NCBI GenBank assembly: GCA_946811695.1
Contig: OX328132.1
Location: 59,822,449 to 59,886,448, forward strand
Reading direction: 5' to 3'
Length of the DNA stretch: 64,000 bases
From: Gonocerus acuteangulatus
Lineage: Eukaryota; Arthropoda; Insecta; Hemiptera; Coreidae
Shown here: piece by piece, positions 55,776 through 64,000 of the stretch
Layout of the letters: each line of letters opens with the position of its first letter
How positions within the stretch are numbered: position 1 is the first letter of the stretch
Position numbers and translations under genes: made by a program
The notes under the pieces: model-generated
The model's database searches: none
What the model saw: only the letters and a program-made list of their open reading frames with translations
Told to the model about the DNA's origin: nothing

Positions 55776-58700
55776 CTATATACTCATTTTAACCGACTTC
55801 AGATATTTTTTGGAAATTTCACCATTAAAAAGGTCTTTGTTAGTAATAGTACCATTCCAAATCCTACAACACCTAGACACTACATCTCTAAATGCTGAGT
55901 GCCGAGTCTTGTGTTGTACCGGTACGAATTGACTGCATCTTCTTAGCCTGACTGGAGGAACGTGCAAAGGAATTGATGCGAGGAGTTCGGGACAGTCCAG
56001 CTCTCCTTGTAATAATCTATAGATGAATAGAAGGTCCGCACGCTGTCTTCGGATCTTCAAGGGTTCTAAAGACACAGCGGTCTCAGAACAAATTGTTCTC
56101 TCGAGGAATCGCTGGAACCTTCTCTGGATTTTCTCCTGTCTGTTGATATCCTCAGCTATATACGGCCGCCAGATTACCGTGGCATACTCCAGCTGGGACC
56201 TCACCAGGCTGGTGTAGAGTGCAGAAAATGCCTGTTTATCCTTAAGGTCCCGAGCATTTCTCCACAGGAAACCTAATGTCTTCATAGACTTCTTGCAAAC
56301 GTTGTCAACATGATTTTTGAACGTTAGCGCAGAATCCATGTGAATATCCAAATCTTTCACCGCAGTCACCCTTTTTACTAATTCGTCACCAAGAAAGTAG
56401 GGGTAAATAATAGGATTTTTTTTCCTAGTGAATGTGGTGACACTGCATTTACCGATATTAATGTCGATGAAATTCCTGCGACACCAGCTGGTGAGATCAT
56501 CAAGACCGCTCTGCAATCTACCACAGTCATCATTATTGCTGATTTTCAAAAAGATTTTTGAGTCGTCGGCGAAGAAAAGAGAGTGGGCTTTACTCATAGA
56601 CGTTGCTAAGTCATTTATATATACAAGGAACAACCAAGGGCCCATTTTGGATCCCTGAGGAACCCCGGAGGAGACATCGATTGACTTCGACAATCTGCCA
56701 TTCCATTTGACATATTGTACTCGGTTGGCTAGGTATGACTGAAACCAGGAGAGTAGGGGACCATGAACTCCAAACCTTTCTAATTTCAACAAAAGGACTT
56801 CATGAGATAGTCTGTCAAAGGCCTTCTGGAAGTCAATGTAAATTGCGTCCACCTGCAAAGACTCCTCAAACGCCTGTGTTATGTGACTGACGAAGCATGC
56901 TAGGTTTGATACCGTAGATTTCCGAGATAAGAATCCATGCTGGTTTTCGGAGAACTGCAGATTTAGGGGAGATAAATGCTTGAGTACTAAGGATTCTAAT
57001 ATTTTACTGAAAACTGAGAGACCAGAGATGGGGCGATAATTCTTGATACTCTTGTTATTTGTGCTTTTCGGTATAGGGGTGACGAACGCCTCCTTCCATA
57101 TTTCTGGGAAGATCCCCACTTTCAGCGACATATTAAATAATATAACTAGTGGTTCCGAAAGTGTCCCTTTGCACATAAACAAAAATATTGGAGGAATGCC
57201 ATCAGGGCCTGGACCTACCTTTTTATTACATCTACCTATTTCCTCAAGGATATGATCTTTGGTTATGACCACCTGAGAGCATAAATTTGTCGCTGGAATT
57301 CTGGAAGATGTATCCTCTTGAATTGTCACTCCAGGCCTTAGATAAATAGAAGCAAAAACTTCAGCAAAACTATCCGCGATTTTCTGCGGATCTGAAATAG
57401 TTCTACCATCGTACTCTACTGTACAAGTTGCATTTGTCCTTCTTTTATTCTTCAAAAAACGCCAAAATAAATTTACATTTTGTGGAAGTAAATGCCCAAT
57501 CTTCTTGCAGAATTTGGAGTAATCTTCATCAATCATAGTTTTTAATTGACTCCTTACGGCTGAATATTTTTCATAAGCACCACCAGTTCCGCTGGCTTTG
57601 TACTTTCTATGAAGGCGCTGCTTTCTTCTTGCCATCTTAACAGTAGCAGTGGAAAACCACGTAGGATATCTCGAACCTGTGGTTTTGTAAGTTGGCACAG
57701 ATTTCCTAATACCAAAATTCAGAATCCTATAGAAGAGGCTGATGTTTTCGTTAAGATCATCACTACTGAGGACTTCACTCCAGTTTATTTTTGAGAAATA
57801 GCTATTCAATGTAGAATAATCTGCTTTATGGAAGTTCTGAACATCCATTGCCTTGTGAAAAACTCCATTCCTCATTTTGACTGATAGTGTGAATTGGATT
57901 GGAAGATGGTATTGGTCAACGGACAGTAGTGGGTCTACAGCAGAGGATACTTCGAGATTATCCTTGGAGGAGAAAACTAGATCCAATAACACACCGTCAC
58001 AATTCACAATTGTATTAAATTGCTGAAATGCTAACCCTTGCATCTCATCATATAAGGCCTTCACAATATTTAGATTGAGGCATCCCTTGAAATCATCCCC
58101 AAGAACATAATTTGAGAAGCCTCTTAAATTAAAATCGCCACAAATAATAATTTCAGCAGTACTATATGCTTCAACAAAATAATTCACTCTGCATAAAAAG
58201 TCAACATAGTGCTCAATAGGTGAATTTGGCGGAATATAAACATTGCAGAAAATGAATTTTGCCGAGGAAGTTTCAAGAGAAATTCAGAGCTCTTCGAACA
58301 TGTTTTTCTTGTCATAGAGACATTTAGAATTTAGATCCTTATCAACCGCGATAAGAACTCCTCCTCCTCTTCGTTTCCCAGTCAGTTTCACACATCTATC
58401 ATTTCGATAAATATTAAATTGTGAGAGAATTTCTGAATCTTCTACAGCTTCGGTAAGCCAAGTCTCTGTAAACAGTAAAATGTCAACATCAGATGAGAGC
58501 ATTTTATTCTGTAATCTTACAAGTTTCGAATTTATGCCCCTTACGTTTTGATAATACGCTGACAGGAATTTAGATTTAGCTGGACATTTAAGTTTCGTAT
58601 CAATATTAACATAAGTAAGGTTTTGGTTTCTTGATGGACGGTGAATAGGCTCGTAAACGTCATTAATGTCACTTAAAATTACAGATGAATCTAGTAGGCT

Positions 58701-58829
58701 ACTGGGAAATAAATATGGCTTATCTTGTAAGATGTCATTTAGCGGATTGTAAAAACCATCCTTGTCACATGAATTAATATAATTTAACCCCGTCTCTCTG
58801 GGCTTGTCAACTTCGAGGCTTGATTCCAT
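55776..58829 (-). pseudogene. LINE ORF2: endonuclease and reverse transcriptase
   Basis: About 1017 codons starting MESSLEV. The APE-type endonuclease (residues about 85-330) shows YYQNVRGINSK, TETWL, CGDFN and DQYHLPI, the usual N, E, D-x-N and H catalytic positions. The reverse transcriptase (about 520-800) shows PGPDGIPP, NYRPIS, FQKAFDRLSH, SSGVPQGS and the FADD active site at 753-756. The C-terminus has SQLEYATVIWRPY and QRRFQRF. One in-frame TGA at 58284-58286 (codon 182, within the endonuclease) is the only break. ORF2 overlaps the end of ORF1 by 46 bp in another frame. The protein would nick the target, prime on it and copy the RNA. Confidence 0.9.
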
Positions 58830-59290
58830 AAAAAACGTTGATCAATTGTTTTCTTAGATTCCATACCACGAAAATAGTCACAAATTATTGGGATAGGTCG
58901 ACCCTGAGTATACACAATAGAACTGTTTGATATGTTCTTCACAATTACTTCTTTAACATTCATTCCCACGTTTCCAGATGAGTTACCATTGGTATCTAGA
59001 AAATGCACATTGGTATGAAGAGTAGATAACCGGAATAGCATCGTATTTATTTCATACAGGAATGAATTCATGAATTGTTTTTCGTTTTTCTTATAATATG
59101 GAAAAGATAATAAAATTACATTAGTGTTGCATGCAGCAGTAGTTAAATTAAAATACAGTTCTTTAATATCGGATTTCTTTGTTCCCCTTAAACAATCAGA
59201 GCCTAAGCCAAGAATGAGAAAATCTTTTTCATTTAGCCGAGTTGCAGAGGCAATCGCATCTTGAGCCAAAACTCTAAACCTTGAAAATGG
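58784..59290 (-). CDS. LINE ORF1, C-terminal SGNH/esterase-like part
   Basis: The frame is open from the truncation point to the stop at 58784. It reads KDFLILGLGSDCLRG, then NVILLSFPYYKKNEKQ...NSFLYEINTMLF and HFLDTNG. This resembles the SGNH-hydrolase-like (esterase) domain found at the end of ORF1 in CR1-type and related LINEs (D-x-L-x-L-x-G-S, V-I-L-S-x-P-Y-x-x-N, N-x-x-L). The GSNDL-like Asn is GSDCL here, so a key residue may differ. Upstream ORF1 domains are lost. Confidence 0.6.
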   Translation of the reverse strand, partial: PFSRFRVLAQDAIASATRLNEKDFLILGLGSDCLRGTKKSDIKELYFNLTTAACNTNVILLSFPYYKKNEKQFMNSFLYEINTMLFRLSTLHTNVHFLDTNGNSSGNVGMNVKEVIVKNISNSSIVYTQGRPIPIICDYFRGMESKKTIDQRFLWNQASKLTSPERRG

Positions 59291-59322
59291 TTTATTATAT
59301 ATATATATATATATATATATAC

Positions 59323-60047
59323 ATTTTATTTTGTTTCCTCCTTACAGTAACCCTGTAAGGAGGGAGTTTATTTTTGTCTGCAAGTCTTATGCAATAAATA
59401 GCAATATATATATATACACACATTGTGCCTTTGATCCAAATTACGTAAAGATAAATTGTTTTATATCTGTGCTGAAAATCGTTGGATTTTAAAAATTCAA
59501 AACTGATTTAAATGAACCAATAACTTTAATATCCAATCGTATTTTTTTAAAATTGAAAATTGAATTTTCTATAGTAGATAAAATAAGAAGTTTTCACGCT
59601 TTTTTCTCATTATTTGACAAGTAATTGTGTTCTTTCTGATGCGGGCTTTTATCGGGCTGTTTTAACCTTATAAGTAGTGTTGTAAAAGATATTCATATTC
59701 CAGAGAGGAAACATTTGTTAAATTTTACTTGCAGAATAACTACATAAAGAACATTTATATATATTATGAACAACATTTTTTTAATTAAATTATTATTTAA
59801 AAAATATTGAAGGTTCAAGTAACAGGTTCAGTTTTTAGTGCGTTTCCTTCCTTCCTCCACGTGATGAGAAATGTCCACGTTGCAGACGTCATAGGTAACG
59901 ACAATACCGTTAGTTCAAATTTGTATAATGATAATTGTGCAAATATACGTTGCCTTAAAGAAAAGGTCTACTTTCTTAACCAACAGAACTCCCTGTCCTG
60001 AACAGTCCTGGTTATTTTTCGTATATTAGGTTTTTCGTATATTTTCT

Positions 60048-60118
<71 letters not shown>

Positions 60119-60363
60119 AAATTGTATTCATCAATGTTTTCGTGATATACGGGGTTTGAAATGACACTTATTAAGTGATACGGACGACGCCATAGGCGAA
60201 TTTTCACGCTGAAACTTAAAAGAAACTGAATTTTTTGTAATTATTTTATGATATATATAAAATTGAATAACTTACACACCAGACGATTCATTAGTTTGTC
60301 CTAATCAGCATACAATGCTTTTATGATAAGACAATTTCCTCTGAAGGCAGGTACAACTGACTA
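59323..60363. other. unannotated AT-rich stretch; hairpin and (TA)n
   Basis: A 10-bp hairpin CTCCTTACAG/CTGTAAGGAG is at 59339-59362. A (TA)n tract is at 60051-60114. A decayed Helentron-like block (cttaaccaacagaactcc) lies at about 59860-60010 in minus orientation. No gene. Confidence 0.4.
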
Positions 60364-61940
60364 CACTCAGTGTCAAAATGATAGACACACCCTTGAAATT
60401 TCGAAAACTGAATATAATTTTTTTTCAAATTGTGGTTCAATCTTTTTTTATAAGTTATTTCAAATGTATATATTTGTAAAAAAAATTAATGTATAGTTAA
60501 CCTCTGTGCTATATCAAGAGATAAATAAATAACTGGTAATGTCTTTATTTTGGTGCGTCAAAATTTATGACACAGTTGTCGTTATTCACAATCCTTTAAT
60601 TTTCTTATGGTTGATAAGGCATTTTTAGACCTTAACCCTTGAAAAGCATTAAGATTTGACATTTTCCATTTCTCCTGTGGTCAATTTCAATGACAACAGT
60701 TGTGAATTTTTCAGTTAAAGTATAAGAAAAAAGAAGTGGTTGTCTCGAGAAGACTGCCGTTACTTGCTTTGCTACAGAATGATGAGATGGGTGTTAGGGA
60801 GATTCCAATCTCATAAAACTATGTTTATCGAATCTAGTCCTGTTAATTCCGTTTGGAGAGCCGTACGGTACCCATTGCTCAACTGGAAGACAACCAACTT
60901 TATCAATTAGGCAGGAACAATTGGTCTAAGAATCGCATCACACTCATGCAAAAAAGCCAAAACAATTGCAGAGGAAGTAGGTGTGCACACCAAGTCTAGG
61001 ATTGTGCATGGATTACTGGAAAGACCAAAAAACAACAAAAATATTGAAAAAAAAGTAACGCGAAAACCTCTTTCATCATAAAATGGATTTTGCAGAAAAC
61101 TTTATGTTGAGGACCGATTAATGGAGGAATGTTTTTTTCTGATGAGAAAACATTTGATTTGGATGGACTTGATGGTTTTCCTTTTCATTTTTATGATTTA
61201 AGAAAAGTAGAACTTATATTACCCCGGCGGGAAATGAGCGAAGGTAGTGTTATGGTTGGGCAAATATTAGGTTCAAGAAGAAAGGCTACTTGGTGTTTCT
61301 TTCTAAGAGAATATATTCAAATGAGTATTAAAACTTATCAGAAGAATAAAAAAAATTAAAAAAACACTTTTAATGGCATGGTAGAAGGTTTATCAATATT
61401 TCAGCAAGACAATGCTCCAATCCATTCGGTAAGAATTATTAAGGAATGGTTCATCCGAATGAATATAGAGAAACTAGATTGGCCGGCTATTTTTCCCGAC
61501 CTTAATATTATTAAAAATGCCTGGGGAATTCTTACAAGAAGAGTATATAGCGAGTCAAGACAATTTTCCACAATCGATGAGCTAAAGAGTAAAAATCTAG
61601 CTTCAAGGGATTACATACCTCAAGAAACATTAAAAAATTATTTTATTCAATTCCAAATTGAATTTTTGTAATAAAAGGTTTTGAGTAATAAAAGGTGATG
61701 GAAAAGCCACAGAATTTTAAACTCCTCTTTTATTATTTTTTCTTCCTGTGTGTATCATTTTGACGCACCTAGAATCCGTTTTATATATATTTTTTAATGC
61801 GTTATAATACTAATTGGCATTGCCAGATAAGTCCTGGATAAGTTAAAAATAATTGAATTCGTATTGGTTTGTTGATTTCTTTAAATGAAAAGTCAAAAAG
61901 AATATTTTGCATAGTGTGTCTATCATTTTGACGCTGAGTG
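60364..61940 (+). mobile_element. Tc1-type transposon, full length but inactive
   Basis: The element has 27-28 bp terminal inverted repeats (CACTCAGTGTCAAAATGATA at the left; the right end matches with one or two differences). It is flanked by TA (60362-60363 and 61941-61942). Each end also holds an inner direct repeat (60555-60575 and 61748-61769), the IR/DR arrangement. Length 1577 bp, normal for Tc1. The single transposase gene is broken. Confidence 0.9.
60955..61668 (+). pseudogene. Tc1 transposase (DD34E family), degenerate
   Basis: A decayed N-terminal DNA-binding region (KAKTIAEEVGVHTKSRIVHGLLERP, about 60945-61030) ends in a stop near 61080. The catalytic part is in one frame from 61129: FSDEKTF (first D), then SVMVGQ, a stop at 61357-61359, then FQQDNAPIHS (second D), LDWPA and PDLNIIKNAWG. 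The third catalytic residue, normally E in PDLNxIEN, is K at the expected 34-residue spacing. With stops and this change the enzyme cannot be active. Confidence 0.85.
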
Positions 61941-61942
61941 TA

Positions 61943-62165
61943 TGACTAACTAAATAAGAATCTTTATTACAATTATTAAAATAGGCAGTAATTTTTGAGC
62001 TCAAGTGACAATTTTTGTAATTTATCAAATTTTTACCAAACATTCCTAAGATATTATTACACAGTAATTTTAAAAATGATAATTTCCATCTCATCCAAAA
62101 ATCTTAACGCATTTATTTATCTTGTTTTAATGAAGCTGTAAAAAAAAAAAAAAACAGTCCCGCAA
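61943..62165. other. unannotated stretch
   Basis: An A15 run precedes repeat C at about 62140-62154. Nothing else is recognised. Confidence 0.3.
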
Positions 62166-62285
62166 CAGGCCACGAGGGCCCTGAGGGGCAGATACTATCG
62201 AGGCATCTGATTCATGACCATACGGCACAGTAGGAAGATAGTGTGGTCAGCACTATGCTCCGGTACCCATTATTAAATTAATTAA
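62166..62285. repeat. dispersed repeat C, longest copy
   Basis: CAGGCCACGAGGGCCCTGAG, GGGCAGATACTATCGAGGCA, CATACGGCACAG, TCAGCACTATGCTCCGG, then an AT-rich end. A poly(A) run lies just upstream. It matches 5522-5592 closely over the first half. Confidence 0.5.
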
Positions 62286-62399
62286 AGGCCTAGGGGAGGT
62301 CAGGGAGGCCGAATGCAACCCATGAACGAAGACACTAGAAGAAACTGAAGCAGTAACACTATTAGAAAAAAACAACTCACGAGAAAAAGCATAGGTAAA

Positions 62400-62600
62400 C
62401 AGAGACAAAAAATCGTTCAAATGATCGAAACAAACACTTTCGAAAGTTAAAGAACCGATTTCACCGAATGAGATCGCCATATCGAAAAATGCATACGTAC
62501 CATTTCTGTAGGATATATGGTAAGCTTTCGAATGGTCTCTTTCTACTTACCTCTATTTCCTTACCGTTTTCGAGATATTTAAGAAAATAGATTAACATCC
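62400..62600 (+). mobile_element. Helentron-like internal fragment
   Basis: Family blocks in plus orientation: aaacactttcgaaagtta, accgatttcaccgaatgagatcg, ggtaagctttcgaatggtc, taccgttttcgagatattta. Ends missing. Confidence 0.5.
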
Positions 62601-62925
62601 ATGGGCGGCTCTAGATAAACATTTCTGAGGGGGCTAATTCAGTATGGGCTTACCGCCGTGCCGAGGGGTATAGCATCAAATTTTTATAACCAGCCACCTG
62701 GAAATCATTAAGGAAGTATTTGATAAACTAAGAACATACATTAATTAGAACTTATTACTCTTAATTTGCCTAAACAATTTCTTTTTCTAACTTAATCGAA
62801 AAAGATTGTGAATTTTCATTCTGGGGGGGCTAAGCCTAAGTGTCGATATAACACAGTCCCAACCACTATTTCTTTATCTTCTGTAAGTAAACTTTATCGT
62901 TTAAACTTCTTCATCCTTTCGAATG

Positions 62926-62982
<57 letters not shown>

Positions 62983-64000
62983 TGTAAATTTCCTACAACT
63001 GCCAGTGGTTTCTTCCGCCAACAATCGGATAAGAGTGGATCGCTACATTCGCGAGCTCTATAAGAAATATAAATAGATAAATAAACGGATCCCATTAGAA
63101 ATAGTTCTCAAATGATCAGAGCACTCTCAAAGAATCTGATATTTCATTAATATCAGTGTTGGCCGAAAAGTAGCACATAATTTTAAAAAGTTATAAATAT
63201 TCTGGACGTACTCATGTGGCATCAAATTTGAAAACAAAATAATAAATCGGGAAAACAATACTACTTCAAAGATTTAATTTTTGTAGATGAAAGAACACAC
63301 ATTATCCTATGAACTTAATAATTTTTCCATAGAAGAATTTTTAAATTTGTTAATTCAGTCAATTTATTAATAAAGTTGACGAACAAAGGGTCTCACCCCG
63401 TTTCCATATGAAATCTGCACTGGCGTCTTTCTTGACTTTGGTGTCATTATTTTATTTCTACTTCCTAGAAATAATTTTTCGTCAATTATCAAACCTCTAA
63501 CTGCACTCGTTTTGAGGGAATAAGGCTTGAAACCCCTAACTTCAAAGTCGTTTTTCTATGAAACTATACTAGATATTTAAATGAAACGAATGTGAATTGA
63601 AGCTATTGATTAGGTGTAGCTTGCGTATTTTTTTCATAATTTTCTGACCACTTAAAAGATAAGAAAAAAAATTGTGAAGATTTGAAAGGTTTTCCCTAAC
63701 TACCCCTCGAGATACACCTACCAAAAAAATCATGTAAAATCAGTGATTTCTCAACTATTATCCGTAAAAGTTTCATAGATGTGTGAAAGGTGCATCATAT
63801 ATAAAAATTACAAAAACCCTCCATCGATAGCTAAACACTAAAAACCAGATGTATCGAAAATATCTCAAGTTACTCTTAGGACGTCTTTGTTATTTAAATA
63901 TGAACCCTCACATTGCTCAAGGCATAATCTGTATTATACAGATCGAAAAACTATTGTCATATTGCAAGCCACCGAAATAATAAATACTAAAAATCTTAAT
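62601..64000. other. unannotated AT-rich end of window
   Basis: A (TA)n tract lies at 62930-62980. No gene or element boundary was recognised. Confidence 0.35.

Larger units (their letters stand above)
55597..59290 (-). mobile_element. 5'-truncated non-LTR retrotransposon (Jockey/CR1-type)
   Basis: On the minus strand: the ORF1 C-terminus (59290-58784), ORF2 (58829-55776), a 3' UTR, and an (AAAT)n tail at 55597-55645. Both ends abut (TA)n tracts (55547-55596 and 59297-59322), so it inserted into a TA microsatellite. ORF1 is open up to the (TA)n, so the missing part is a 5' truncation, normal for LINE retroposition. Only one stop breaks ORF2, so the copy is young. Confidence 0.85.

Overview
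This is a gene-poor, AT-rich eukaryotic window built almost entirely from transposable elements, their decayed copies and tandem repeats. I recognise no host protein-coding gene and no rRNA or canonical tRNA gene. A Jockey-clade LINE fragment, piggyBac, hAT, Tc1 and Harbinger-like elements, a tRNA-derived SINE and abundant (TA)n point to an invertebrate, most likely an arthropod. That is inference; the species is not determined.

The dominant family is a Helentron-like (Helitron2/HINE-type) non-autonomous element, present in at least a dozen copies. Its 5' end starts GTCCGACTCGCAGG and carries TTAGCGCGGTTCC about 28 bases in. Its 3' end is a strong hairpin closing with GGAACCGCGCTAA and followed by A-runs. 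At 28406-34872 one copy contains two other copies, and the paralogue at 37090-38310 supplies the empty site for one of them.

Layout. 1-4.1 kb: Helentron-like ends around a 160-bp satellite (1421-2760) whose monomers each carry a long palindrome centred on TAATATTAC plus three AGCRACAAATT repeats, the layout of a rolling-circle origin. 4-12 kb: 53-bp minisatellite split by a TTA-flanked MITE, another TTA-flanked element and a LINE fragment. 12-16 kb: hAT MITE, LINE 3' end, and a piggyBac remnant inside a purine-rich array. 16-28 kb: foldback MITE, tRNA-SINE, Jockey fragment, hammerhead-like foldback, 240-bp MITE, a 74-bp perfect inverted repeat pair and a 70-bp tandem array. 28-41 kb: nested Helentron-like complex and micro-retroposons. 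41.6-49.2 kb: a Ty3/gypsy LTR retrotransposon with near-identical LTRs and a tRNA-Phe-type primer site, broken by an internal deletion and a 3.2-kb nested insertion holding a foldback element and a piggyBac MITE. 49-55 kb: second hammerhead-like foldback, Tc1 end fragment and a 72-bp array. 55.6-59.3 kb: 5'-truncated non-LTR retrotransposon on the minus strand, with an SGNH-like ORF1 end and a nearly intact endonuclease/RT ORF2. 60.4-61.9 kb: complete but inactive Tc1 element. The rest is unannotated AT-rich DNA.

The elements do not form a pathway. Their relations are insertion and parasitism: target-site duplications, empty sites and nesting order can be read directly for many of them.
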